A stretch of 43,550 bases of DNA from Chloroflexota bacterium (GTDB lineage: Bacteria > Chloroflexota > Anaerolineae > Promineifilales > Promineifilaceae), in the NCBI GenBank assembly GCA_024275635.1, contig JAJRYT010000034.1, forward strand, positions 1 to 43,550. The letters run 5' to 3'. A program made the translations under genes and the position numbers. Positions 16,793 to 25,210 of this stretch are shown piece by piece (within the stretch, counting starts at the first letter, position 1; every line of letters starts with the position of its first letter). Below the pieces are notes generated by a model, which did no database searches, was not told the DNA's origin, and saw nothing but the letters and a program-made list of their open reading frames with translations.

Positions 16793-17823
16793 ACACCAAA
16801 CTAGAAGGCGGCACGGCCGGCGATCTCATCACCTGCCGTCCCTTCGACGCATCATTAGCCCTTTTTGACGAAGGCTACCTGGCTTCCCTCAACGACCTGG
16901 AAGGCATGGCCAACTTCGGCGATGTGGCCAAGAGCGCCTGGGTCACAGACGACGGCTCCGACGCTTTTTGTGTGCCGATGGCTTCTGTCATTCACGGCTT
17001 CATCTACAATCAAGAAATCTTCGACGATGCAGGCGTCTCAGAACCGCAAACGGTAGATGAATTCTTCGCCACCCTCGACGCCATTCAGGCCGCCGGTTAC
17101 ACGCCGTTGGACATGGGCACGGCCGATCAATGGGAAGCGGCAACGATGGGCTTCCAAAATATTGGCCCCAACTACTGGAAAGGCGAGGAAGGGCGGCTGG
17201 CCCTCATCAGCGGCGACGCCAAACTCACCGATCCCGAATACGTGGCTGCGCTTGAGCAGCTATCCCGCTGGGGCGACTACATGCCCAGCGGCTTCCAGGC
17301 CCAAACCTACCCCGACTCCCAAAACCTGTTCACGCTTGGTCAGGCCGCGATTTACCCCGCTGGCTCCTGGGACATCTCCCTCTTCAACCAGCAGGCCGAC
17401 TTCGCTATGGGCGCCTTCAAGCCGCCCGTTGTCAACGCTGGCGACGAATGCTACATCAGCGACCACACCGACATTGCCCTGGGCATGAACGCCGCTACCG
17501 AGAACGCCGACGCCGCCAAAGCGTTTCTGAATTGGGTCGCCTCGCCAGAGTTTGCCTCCCTCTACAGCAACGCCTTGCCCGGCTTCTTCTCCCTGTCCGA
17601 CACACCGGTACAGCTTGACGATGTGTTAGCGCAAGAATTTGTAGATTGGCGCGGTGAATGTAACTCCACCATCCGCAACTCCTACCAGATTCTGTCGCGC
17701 GGCGAACCGAACCTGGAGAACGAACTATGGCGCGTCAGCGCCCAGGTCATCAACGGCGACATCACGCCCGAAGATGGCGCGCAGCAGCTCCAGGACGGCT
17801 TAGATTCCTGGTATACTCCGTAG
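16771..17823 (+). pseudogene. second, frame-shifted copy of the substrate-binding protein
   Basis: This frame continues the second SBP domain: it matches the first copy almost residue for residue (NFGDVAKSAWVTDDGSD, LDMGTADQWEAATMGFQN, QTYPDSQNLFTLGQAA) to the same DSWYTP end. Equivalent positions in the two copies are 1,233 bp (411 codons) apart. The copies are very similar at DNA level but carry many synonymous and some coding differences, so the duplication is not an assembly artefact of one copy. In the first copy the junction reads cccgccgag; here one base is missing (ccccgccgaa around 16767-16775), breaking the frame. With that base restored the locus would encode one ~860-residue lipoprotein with two tandem SBP domains. 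As given, an internal start (ATG 16906) would give a protein without a signal peptide. Confidence 0.75.
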
Positions 17824-17845
17824 AATAGCTGACTGGAGTTTAGAG

Positions 17846-17882
17846 ACTGGAGACTGGAGATTAGTAATTTCCAGTCTCCAGT
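17846..17882. repeat. heptamer-derived inverted repeat between SBP and permease
   Basis: actggagactgga (17846-17858) and tccagtctccagt (17870-17882) form a perfect 13-bp stem with an 11-nt loop. The arms are made of the unit gactgga, repeated from 17831. In this position it could reduce downstream expression relative to the SBP, as hairpins do in many sugar ABC operons. Confidence 0.7.
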
Positions 17883-17920
17883 TAACCAATCTCCAAATTT
17901 CAATTTACCGGAGGCATCCT

Positions 17921-18853
17921 ATGCAAACCCCACCGACCCATCCTAAAAAGCGCAAACCATTCCCTACCCACATCATCGTGTTCCTCGCGCCTGCTGTCCT
18001 CATCTATACGTTATTCATGATTTACCCTCTGATAGATTCATTGCGCCTGAGCTTTATCTCCAATGAAACTGGGGGATTTGTTGGATTTGAGAATTACAAA
18101 ACCCTTTTTACCAATGACTTATGGTCGGTGCGTTTTTGGGGCGCATTAAAAAACAACTTCGTCTTCTTCCTCATTCATATGTTGGTGCAAAATCCCATCG
18201 GGCTGCTGCTGGCGGCGCTCCTCAGCCGTCGCACCTTACGTTGGACAAATACCTATCGTACCTTGCTTTTTATGCCCACTATGCTCTCCGTCGTCATCAT
18301 CGGCTTCATCTGGCAGTTGATTCTCAGCCCGCTGTGGGGCGTGGCCGAAGGATTTATGACCTTTGTGGGCATTGAGCAGTATTTTCAACCCTGGCTGGGG
18401 TTAGAAAACACCACCCTGCCCACGCTGGCCCTCATTTCCGTCTGGCAGTTTATCGGTATTCCCATGATGTTGTTTTACGCCGCGCTGCTAGGCATCCCCG
18501 ACGAATTGGTTGAAGCGGCTTACGTGGATGGGGCGACGGCGTGGACGGTCTTTTGGCGCATCAAATTCCCGCTCATTCTCCCCACAGTGGGCATCGTCGG
18601 CATTTTGACCTTTGTCGGCAATTTCAACGCCTTCGACCTGATTTACACCGTCAAAGGGGCGTTAGCCGGGCCGAATTTCTCCACCGACATCATGGGCACG
18701 CTCTTTTTCCGCACCTTTTTCGGGCAGCAGTTGCAGTTGGGCAACCCAGAAATGGGGGCGACGGTGGCGGCGATAATGCTGTTGATTATTTTGGTGGGCG
18801 TACTGCTTTACATGGTGGGCTGGCAGCGCCGCATCCAGACCTATGAGGCCTAA
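17921..18853 (+). CDS. sugar ABC transporter permease (MalF/UgpA type)
   Basis: A 310-residue inner-membrane subunit with six predicted membrane helices (the first near residues 18-40). The cytoplasmic EAA loop reads GIPDELVEAAYVDGATAWTV, then FWRIKFPLI (about residues 190-218), which docks the ATPase. A ribosome site GGAGG precedes the ATG by about 7 nt. It pairs with the following permease (3-nt gap). No ATPase gene is present in the cluster, so a shared MsmK/UgpC-type ATPase encoded elsewhere is expected. Confidence 0.93.
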   Translation: MQTPPTHPKKRKPFPTHIIVFLAPAVLIYTLFMIYPLIDSLRLSFISNETGGFVGFENYKTLFTNDLWSVRFWGALKNNFVFFLIHMLVQNPIGLLLAALLSRRTLRWTNTYRTLLFMPTMLSVVIIGFIWQLILSPLWGVAEGFMTFVGIEQYFQPWLGLENTTLPTLALISVWQFIGIPMMLFYAALLGIPDELVEAAYVDGATAWTVFWRIKFPLILPTVGIVGILTFVGNFNAFDLIYTVKGALAGPNFSTDIMGTLFFRTFFGQQLQLGNPEMGATVAAIMLLIILVGVLLYMVGWQRRIQTYEA

Positions 18854-18856
18854 GTT

Positions 18857-19699
18857 ATGAGCGCAAAAAAATTACAACGACGGTTTACGGAATCGGTTAT
18901 TCCTCATACGGTTTTATTGGTCTATCTGGTCATCGCCATGTTCCCAATTTTGCTGGTGATCCTCAACTCGTTCAAAGCGCGAAAAGCGATTTTTAACAAT
19001 CCGCTGATGATTCCAACGTCGGAAACGTTTAGCCTGGAAGGATACGCGACGGTTTGGGAACGAGCCGGATTCCCCTCCTATTTTGCCAACAGCCTGACGG
19101 TGACAGTTGTCACCATTTTGTTAGTGCTCATTGTGGGCGCGATGGCGGCGTTTGCGCTGTCGGAGTATCCATTTCCGGGCAATCCGCTGTTGGGAATCTA
19201 TCTGGCGCTGGGGATTATGATTCCGATTCGGTTAGGAACGGTGGGTATTTTGCGGCTGATCTCCTCGCTGGGATTGGTGAATACGCTGACGGCGCTGATT
19301 TTGGTTTACACGGCGCAGGGGCTGCCGCTGACGATTTTTGTGCTGCAAAGTTTTATGCAGCAGGTGCCGCGTGAGCTGAAGGAAGCGGCGCGGGTGGATG
19401 GCGCCAGCGAGTACCGCATTTTCGGGCTGGTGCTGCCGATTGTGCGCCCAGCGATTGCGACGGTGGCGGTGTTTGTGATGATTCCGATTTGGAATGACCT
19501 CTGGTTCCCGTTGATTTTGGCGCCGGGCGAGAAAACGAAGACGGTGACGCTGGGGGCGCAGCAGTTTCTGGGCCAGTTTGTGAGCGATTGGAACGCGGTT
19601 TTGGCGTCGCTGTCGCTGGCAATGATTCCGATTTTGGTTTTGTATCTCATTTTCTCGCGGCAGTTGATTCGCGGGATTACGGCGGGAGCGGTGAAGTAA
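18857..19699 (+). CDS. sugar ABC transporter permease (MalG/UgpE type)
   Basis: A 280-residue partner permease with six membrane helices. Its EAA loop near residues 172-200 reads VPRELKEAARVDGASEYRIF. Its codon choice is locally repetitive (gcgctgg, gattttgg), but the protein is of full length. It forms the heterodimeric channel with the preceding permease and receives substrate from the lipoprotein SBP. Confidence 0.93.
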   Translation: MSAKKLQRRFTESVIPHTVLLVYLVIAMFPILLVILNSFKARKAIFNNPLMIPTSETFSLEGYATVWERAGFPSYFANSLTVTVVTILLVLIVGAMAAFALSEYPFPGNPLLGIYLALGIMIPIRLGTVGILRLISSLGLVNTLTALILVYTAQGLPLTIFVLQSFMQQVPRELKEAARVDGASEYRIFGLVLPIVRPAIATVAVFVMIPIWNDLWFPLILAPGEKTKTVTLGAQQFLGQFVSDWNAVLASLSLAMIPILVLYLIFSRQLIRGITAGAVK

Positions 19700-19700
19700 G

Positions 19701-19741
19701 TATGAAGGATGAATGCAGGTTTTCATAATTCATCCTTCATA
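19701..19741. repeat. 14-bp perfect inverted repeat after the permease gene
   Basis: tatgaaggatgaat (19701-19714) and attcatccttcata (19728-19741) pair around a 13-nt loop, directly after the permease stop and before the oxidoreductase ribosome site. It is of the same simple-repeat type as the other intergenic hairpins in the window. Confidence 0.75.
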
Positions 19742-19766
19742 ATTCACAATTTTCATTGGAGTGAGT

Positions 19767-20765
19767 ATGCGCGTTGGCATTGTGGGAACAGGATTTATGG
19801 GGCGGACGCACGCAGCAGGCTGGGCGGCGACGCCGGCGGTGATTGGCGGTTTTGTGGGCAAAACGGCCGTTTCCGCCGCCGAACTCGCTCAACAAACCAA
19901 CAACCGAACTTACGCCAATTTCGATGAGATGTTGGCCGATGTGGACGCGGTAGACATCTGCGCGCCCACTCATTTGCATCATGAGATGGTCTTGCGCGCC
20001 GCCGCCGCAGGCAAACACATCGTCTGCGAGAAGCCGTTGGCGCGCACGCTGGAACAGGCGCAGGAAATGATGGCCGCTTGCGAGGCGGCTGGCGTGAAGC
20101 TGCTTGTGGCCCATGTGGTGCGCTTCTTCCCGGAGTATGCCCTGGCCAAGCAGAAAGTGGATGCAGGGGAGATTGGGGAAACGGCCGTTATCCGCCTAAA
20201 ACGCGGCGCCTTCCAACCCAAAAAAGCGGCCGATAACTGGTTCGTGGACTTTGAGAAGTCGGGCGGGATGATGTTGGATTTAATGATCCACGATTTTGAC
20301 TACGCCCGCTGGGTAGCCGGAGATGTCATCCAGGTTTACGCCAAAAACATCAGTGGCAGCCAGCCAGACGCGGCTGTGGATCACGGGCTGGCCATCCTCA
20401 CCCACCAAAACGGCGCCATCTCGCACGTCGAAGGTTCCTGGGCCTACCCGCCGCCGCTGTTCCGCACCCGGTTGGAAATTGCGGGGGATAATGGATTGAT
20501 TCAGTTTGATTCGGGACAGATGATGGCCGTTGGCATTTATCTACATCAGCAGGTAGAGGACGCGCCGGATGTGCCGCTGCCGGGCAGCCCGCTCAGTGAA
20601 GACCCGTACACAACACAAATTAAGGCATTTTACGACTATTTGGTAAATGATAAAGCGGTGAGGGTGACGGCCGTTGACGGCTACAAAGCGTTACAAATCG
20701 CCCTGGCCGCTATCCAATCGGCCCAAACCGGCCAGCCAGTAAAAATCGGGGAGGCGCTATCATGA
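19767..20765 (+). CDS. Gfo/Idh/MocA family NAD(P)-dependent oxidoreductase
   Basis: About 332 residues. The N-terminal Rossmann fold starts with MRVGIVGTGFMGRTHAAGWA (GxGxxG dinucleotide site), followed by DAVDICAPTHLHHEM and the family's EKP motif in VCEKPLART. The C-terminal alpha/beta domain contains GGMMLDLMIHDFDYARWVAG (catalytic D/H region). These enzymes oxidise or reduce sugars, inositols and sugar acids. The frame can also start at GTG 19761, but GGAG (19758-19761) fits the ATG at 19767. Its 3' end overlaps the next gene by 4 bp (ATGA), indicating translational coupling. Confidence 0.92.
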   Translation: MRVGIVGTGFMGRTHAAGWAATPAVIGGFVGKTAVSAAELAQQTNNRTYANFDEMLADVDAVDICAPTHLHHEMVLRAAAAGKHIVCEKPLARTLEQAQEMMAACEAAGVKLLVAHVVRFFPEYALAKQKVDAGEIGETAVIRLKRGAFQPKKAADNWFVDFEKSGGMMLDLMIHDFDYARWVAGDVIQVYAKNISGSQPDAAVDHGLAILTHQNGAISHVEGSWAYPPPLFRTRLEIAGDNGLIQFDSGQMMAVGIYLHQQVEDAPDVPLPGSPLSEDPYTTQIKAFYDYLVNDKAVRVTAVDGYKALQIALAAIQSAQTGQPVKIGEALS

Positions 20766-21763
20766 AAATCGGCATCATGAGTTTTGCCCATCTGCACGCC
20801 GAAGCCTACATCGGCAACCTCCGCGCCATCCCCGGCGTGGAGATGATCGGCATCGCCGACGATAATCTAGAACGGGGACAAAAATTCGCCCGGCGGTTCG
20901 ACGCCCATCTTTTCCCCAGCTACGAAGCGCTGTTGGCCGAAGAGCCGGATGGCGTCCTCGTTTGCTCCGAAAACGCCAACCACCGCTCGCTGGTAGAAAT
21001 GGCGGCGGGGGCGGGCGTTCACGTCCTATGCGAAAAACCGCTGGCAACGACGCGGGAAGATGCCCAGGCGATCATCGCCGCCGGCCGCAGCGCGGGCGTC
21101 ATTTTGATGACGGCGTTCCCCATGCGTTTCAGCGCACCGCTGCAGCAGCTCAAAGCGCGGCTGGATGCGGGCGATTTGGGCCAGGTTTACTGCCTGAACA
21201 CAACCAATCAAGGCCAGATGCCCATCGCCCACCGCCGCTGGTTTGTGGATAAGGAACTGGCCGGCGGCGGGACGATGATGGACCACATCGTCCATCTGGC
21301 TGACATTTTCAACTGGTTCTTTGGCCGCGATTTGGATTCCGTTTACGCCCAATCCAACCACATTTTGCACGCCGACGCGGTGGATGTGGAGACGGGCGGC
21401 CTGATTATGCTGCAATACGCCAACGGCCTATTTATGACGATTGACAGCAGTTGGAGCAAGCCGCTCAATTACCCCACCTGGGGTGGTCTGACGATGGAAT
21501 TGGTCACGGAGCGCGGCCTGACGGTGGTGGATGCGTTCAGCCAGAATTTGAACATTTACCGGCAGGAACCGCCTGCTAACCAGTGGGCCTACTGGGGTTC
21601 GGACATGAATCAGGCGATGATTGAGGAATTTGTGGCGGCGATTCGGGAGGGGCGGGAAACGGCCGTTACCGGCGAAGACGGTTTGTTTGCCTTAGAAGTG
21701 GTTTTAGCAGCCTACGAATCAGCAAAAACCAACCAGCCCGCGCAACTAGAAACTGGAAACTAG
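20762..21763 (+). CDS. Gfo/Idh/MocA family oxidoreductase, second
   Basis: A 333-residue homologue of the previous product but clearly diverged. It has an N-terminal nucleotide fold (KIGIMSFAHLHAEAYIGNL; the usual GxGxxG is replaced by MSFAHLHA, a variant seen in some family members), VLVCSENANH, CEKPLATTREDAQ (EKP motif), and GGGTMMDHIVHLADIFNWFFG (catalytic region). The two adjacent oxidoreductases may act on successive steps or on the two partners of one redox exchange. The start codon lies in the ATGA overlap. Confidence 0.9.
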   Translation: MKIGIMSFAHLHAEAYIGNLRAIPGVEMIGIADDNLERGQKFARRFDAHLFPSYEALLAEEPDGVLVCSENANHRSLVEMAAGAGVHVLCEKPLATTREDAQAIIAAGRSAGVILMTAFPMRFSAPLQQLKARLDAGDLGQVYCLNTTNQGQMPIAHRRWFVDKELAGGGTMMDHIVHLADIFNWFFGRDLDSVYAQSNHILHADAVDVETGGLIMLQYANGLFMTIDSSWSKPLNYPTWGGLTMELVTERGLTVVDAFSQNLNIYRQEPPANQWAYWGSDMNQAMIEEFVAAIREGRETAVTGEDGLFALEVVLAAYESAKTNQPAQLETGN

Positions 21764-21802
21764 CGACTACCAAACCACCAGACTACCAGACTACTTGACC
21801 AC

Positions 21803-21862
21803 TTGACATACGCCAACAGCAAATGATAACATAATCGTATTGTAGAAAATGTACAGACTGTA
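21803..21862 (+). promoter_or_regulatory. promoter and candidate operator of the toxin-antitoxin pair
   Basis: TTGACA (21803-21808) and GATAAC (21825-21830), 16 bp apart, form a plausible promoter. The perfect 11-bp palindrome TACAGACTGTA (21852-21862) lies between it and the AAGGAG ribosome site (21876-21881). This fits autoregulation by a Phd-type antitoxin. The -10 match is weak. Confidence 0.45.
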
Positions 21863-21891
21863 ACAAATATACAAAAAGGAGCGTGTTGATT

Positions 21892-22167
21892 ATGGAAAAA
21901 ACATTAGGCATCACAGAAATCAGAGAGTCATTAGGCGCTGTCGTTGATGATGTTCAACACCAGAATCACAAATATATCATTAGCCGGCATGGAAAACCGG
22001 CCGCAGCGGTGGTGCCTTTGTATGTTTACGATAATTGGAAACGAAACCGGGAGCGTCTGTTTGAATTAATCAGTCAAGCCCAAGAGTCCAGCGGCGATCA
22101 TGATCCCGACGAGATTATGGCGCTTGTTTTAGAAGCGCAGCAAGCGGTTAGAACAAAAGCTGGCTAA
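21892..22167 (+). CDS. Phd/YefM-family antitoxin
   Basis: A 91-94-residue antitoxin. The N-terminal domain is typical of Phd/YefM: EKTLGITEIRESLGAVVDDV, HKYIISRHGKPAAAVVPLYVY. A helical C-terminal tail should wrap the toxin. ATG 21892 lies 10 nt after AAGGAG; TTG 21886 or GTG 21883 are alternatives. It is followed after 1 nt by a PIN-domain toxin gene. The pair is inserted between sugar-metabolism genes. Confidence 0.88.
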   Translation: MEKTLGITEIRESLGAVVDDVQHQNHKYIISRHGKPAAAVVPLYVYDNWKRNRERLFELISQAQESSGDHDPDEIMALVLEAQQAVRTKAG

Positions 22168-22168
22168 C

Positions 22169-22606
22169 ATGGTGAAAGCTGTCCTTGATGCCAATGCTCT
22201 TGTGAGCGGAATCCTAAATTTGAACGGCGTTCCCGCTCAAATTCTGGAATTCTGGAAGGACAAAAAATTAGAGATGATCATAAGTCAGGATACGGCCGCT
22301 GAATTGGGACGTGTCTTACGTTATCCACGCATCGTCCGATTGCACCGGTGGGGCGAAACTGAAATAGCAGAATTTTTATCTTTACTCAGAGGAGATGCGA
22401 CTGAAGTGACGCCGTTGGAAACGGTGACGGCCGTTACCAACGATGAGTCTGATAACCGCTACCTGGAATGCGCTGTCGCTGGTGGGGCTGGATATCTGGT
22501 AACGGGAGACAAAAAGCATTTGCTGCCTCTGAAATCGTACCAAAATATCAGGATTATCACGCCGACGATATTTTTAACGCTGCTCAAATTACGAGAAAAC
22601 GATTAG
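22169..22606 (+). CDS. PIN-domain toxin (VapC-like ribonuclease)
   Basis: A 145-residue PIN-domain protein of the 'putative toxin-antitoxin system toxin component, PIN family' kind. Acidic residues expected in the active site are visible: D7 in KAVLDANALVSGI, E in DTAAELGRVL, D in NDESDNRYLECA and D in YLVTGDKKHLLPL. Such enzymes are Mg-dependent RNases neutralised by the cognate antitoxin. The gene starts 1 nt after the antitoxin stop and ends 6 nt before the SIS gene, so expression of the SIS gene may depend partly on this transcript. Confidence 0.88.
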   Translation: MVKAVLDANALVSGILNLNGVPAQILEFWKDKKLEMIISQDTAAELGRVLRYPRIVRLHRWGETEIAEFLSLLRGDATEVTPLETVTAVTNDESDNRYLECAVAGGAGYLVTGDKKHLLPLKSYQNIRIITPTIFLTLLKLREND

Positions 22607-22612
22607 AAGCGC

Positions 22613-23668
22613 ATGACTATGCAGCTAAATACAACGCACATTTATCGAGAAATCCATGAACAACCGGCCGTTATCAGCCATTTTTTACAGCAGGAGCAGG
22701 GAACGGCGCGGCGGTTGGCTGACATCATTCGTGCGCGGGGCATTACCCACGTTGTCATTGCCGCGCGGGGAACGAGCGATAATGCGGCCCGTTACGCCAA
22801 GTACGTGTTAGGCGCGATGAACGGGCTGACGGTGGCGCTGGCAACGCCCAGCCTGTTCTCCATTTACAAAAAGCCGCTCCGTTTTGGCAATGCGCTGGTT
22901 TTGGGCATCAGTCAGAGCGGCAAAAGTCCGGATATTGTGGCCGTGTTGGCCGAGGCGAGAAAGCAAGAGGCGGTTACGGCCGTCATCACCAACATCCCCT
23001 CATCCAACCTGGCCCAGCAAGGGGATTTCGTCCTGTCCTTGCATGCCGGTGAGGAAAAAGCCGTCGCCGCTACCAAGACCTACACCAGCCAACTGGCGGC
23101 CATCTCTCTGTTGAGCGCCGCGCTGGCCGAAAGCGACGCCATGCTAACCGCCCTGGCGCAAATCCCCGACTGCATGACGCAAACCTTATCCGCCAACCCG
23201 GCCATTGACCGCGCCGCCGAACGCTACCGCTACATGCGCGCCTGCGTCGTCATCGGGCGCGGCTACAACTACGCCACCGCCTTTGAGTTGGCCTTAAAGC
23301 TGAAGGAATTGACCTACACGATGGTGGAGCCGTACAGCAGCGCCGATTTTATGCACGGGCCGCTGGCGCTGGTGGAACCCGCTTTCCCGGCCATCGTCGT
23401 CGCTCCGTCGGGGGTAATGCTGCCAGAAATGCAAGCGTTTGTTCGCACGTTAAACGAGCGCGGGGCGGAAACTATCATCATCAGCGACGATGTGGAGACG
23501 TTGGAACTGGCCCGCACGCCGCTGAAATTGGCGACGGCCGTTCCCGAATGGCTCTCGCCTCTGATCAGCATTGTACCGGGGCAGCTCTTTGCCATGCACC
23601 TGGCCCATACCCGCGATTATGATGTGGATGCGCCGCGCGGCATTCAAAAAGTGACGGAGACCAGGTAA
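22613..23668 (+). CDS. SIS-domain sugar isomerase/deaminase (GlmS C-terminal-like)
   Basis: A 351-residue protein made of two sugar-isomerase (SIS) domains and lacking the glutamine amidotransferase domain of GlmS. Visible are [14 protein letters not shown] and [18 protein letters not shown] (phosphosugar loop), [18 protein letters not shown], and [14 protein letters not shown]. Without the amidotransferase domain the likely reaction is aldose-ketose isomerisation with deamination (GlcN-6-P deaminase of the GlmD/NagB-II/AgaS type) rather than synthesis. This matches the deacetylase and kinase-like genes in the same cluster. It is the last plus-strand gene of the cluster. Confidence 0.88.
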   Translation: MTMQLNTTHIYREIHEQPAVISHFLQQEQGTARRLADIIRARGITHVVIAARGTSDNAARYAKYVLGAMNGLTVALATPSLFSIYKKPLRFGNALVLGISQSGKSPDIVAVLAEARKQEAVTAVITNIPSSNLAQQGDFVLSLHAGEEKAVAATKTYTSQLAAISLLSAALAESDAMLTALAQIPDCMTQTLSANPAIDRAAERYRYMRACVVIGRGYNYATAFELALKLKELTYTMVEPYSSADFMHGPLALVEPAFPAIVVAPSGVMLPEMQAFVRTLNERGAETIIISDDVETLELARTPLKLATAVPEWLSPLISIVPGQLFAMHLAHTRDYDVDAPRGIQKVTETR

Positions 23669-23692
23669 CAATTAACGGCCAACAGCCAGCAA

Positions 23693-25201
23693 TTAACGGT
23701 TAACTGGCAAAACGAGATGGAAGGCGCTGCCGGGACAGGTCTCTTCGCTGCAGCCGTCGCTTTCGACCCAGATACGGCCGTTATGCGCTTCCACAATCCC
23801 CTTCACAATCGCCAATCCCAGGCCGGAGCCACCTCCCTTAAACTTCGTTTTACCTGACGAGTGCAGCATGACCTCCCCCGTCTGGTAAAACTTCTCGAAA
23901 ATAAGCGACTGCACCTCCGGGGCGATGCCGATACCGCTGTCAGTTACGACAATTTCCACCGTTGGCGGGGAATCGTGCGCCTGGCTGCTAATAACAATTT
24001 GGCCGCCGTCCGGCGTGTATTTGATGGCATTGATGATGAGGTGATAAAAAACCTTTTGCAGCGCTTCGGCGTCTGCTTCAATTTCAGGCAAATGGCGCAA
24101 ACTATCAATTTTCAGCGTTAAATTTCGCTCGGCAAGTGTATTACGGAACTGCTGACCGACCATGTGGATTAGGGGAGATAGTGACAGCGGCGTCGGAGTC
24201 AGCATCAGCGCCTGACTGTCTATTTTAGCAACGTCTAACATAGATTCCACAATCGCTTCTATGCGCGCCGCGCCGTCCTGGATACTTCGTACCCGTTTCC
24301 AATAATCACTGTTTTGCCGAATCCCCTCATCTTGCAGCAGAATCTGGTTATGGACGTTCAAAATAGTGAGTGGGGTGCGTAGTTCATGGGAGGCGATGGT
24401 GATAAAGTCGGTCTTAGTTTTGTCCAGCCGCTCCAGCCGGGCGTAAGCTTCGCGCAGTTCATGCGTGCGCTCCTGAACTTTTTCTTCAAGCTGGCGGTTG
24501 AACTGACGGGTCTGCTGGTACAACCGGGCATTTTCAATCCGCAAGATTTCAGATTTGCGGTAGGTGAGTGTCAGAACGATTTGGGCAATACCGCCGGTAG
24601 CCGCCGCTGCCAGAATGACGACGCCGTAGAAAATCCATTCCTCGCCCGGCGGGAAGATCAAGGCTCCAACCAGCCAGCCGATGAGGGTAACGGCCGTTAA
24701 CGTCAAAAACCACCGCGTCGAAAACAACAGCACCCCAATCCCCACCAAAAAAAAGGCTAGATTTGCCGACTGGCGGGGATTGCCCGTAAAAAACAGGCGC
24801 AGCATCATACTCAACAAAACCAGGCTTGTCGCCAGCCCATAAATATGGTTGGCTTGCGTAGGTCGGATGCGTTTTTGCAGCACCTGCCGCCGCAGCCCAT
24901 AAATAACAACGGCGCTAATCGCGGCGATTGCCACCATAACGGCCGTGTGGTTTTCGCGTAAGATGAAAGCTTGAATGAGCGCGTAAAGCGTAAAAAGAAT
25001 GCTCAAACTAACGCTGACAAACGGAAAATTGTGTAACTGCGCCTGCTCCACTGCTGCCCGGATCTGCGCTTTGGTTACACCGTGCCTGTCTAACTTGCCC
25101 GGCCGCCAATTGGCGAAAATATTATTCATTCCTGGTACTGCCTGTTGATTTAACGCTTGCTGCTCCGATTGTAAGCGAAGTGAGATAAAACGCAAAGACA
25201 C
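23693..25201 (-). CDS. membrane sensor histidine kinase, orphan
   Basis: A 502-residue protein. Residues about 55-215 hold six membrane helices in three pairs, with only short outside loops, so sensing probably occurs within the membrane. A coiled-coil linker follows (about 220-260). The HisKA domain has phospho-acceptor His in FITIASHELRTPLT (about residue 272). The HATPase domain shows an N-box (YHLIINAIKYTPDGG), G1 (VTDSGIGIAP), F-box (IFEKFYQTGE) and G2 (GGGSGLGLAIVKGIVEAHNG). No response regulator lies next to it. Its 5' end is 9 bp from the stop codon of the MocR-type gene, on the same strand. Confidence 0.92.
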   Translation of the reverse strand: MSLRFISLRLQSEQQALNQQAVPGMNNIFANWRPGKLDRHGVTKAQIRAAVEQAQLHNFPFVSVSLSILFTLYALIQAFILRENHTAVMVAIAAISAVVIYGLRRQVLQKRIRPTQANHIYGLATSLVLLSMMLRLFFTGNPRQSANLAFFLVGIGVLLFSTRWFLTLTAVTLIGWLVGALIFPPGEEWIFYGVVILAAAATGGIAQIVLTLTYRKSEILRIENARLYQQTRQFNRQLEEKVQERTHELREAYARLERLDKTKTDFITIASHELRTPLTILNVHNQILLQDEGIRQNSDYWKRVRSIQDGAARIEAIVESMLDVAKIDSQALMLTPTPLSLSPLIHMVGQQFRNTLAERNLTLKIDSLRHLPEIEADAEALQKVFYHLIINAIKYTPDGGQIVISSQAHDSPPTVEIVVTDSGIGIAPEVQSLIFEKFYQTGEVMLHSSGKTKFKGGGSGLGLAIVKGIVEAHNGRIWVESDGCSEETCPGSAFHLVLPVNR

Positions 25202-25210
25202 TCGTTTGTT

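Noticed and set aside
16771..17823. Second SBP as an independent, functional periplasmic protein
   Set aside because: It has no signal peptide or ribosome site of its own and its N-terminal part is encoded in the frame of the preceding gene. A fused copy with a 1-nt lesion fits better.
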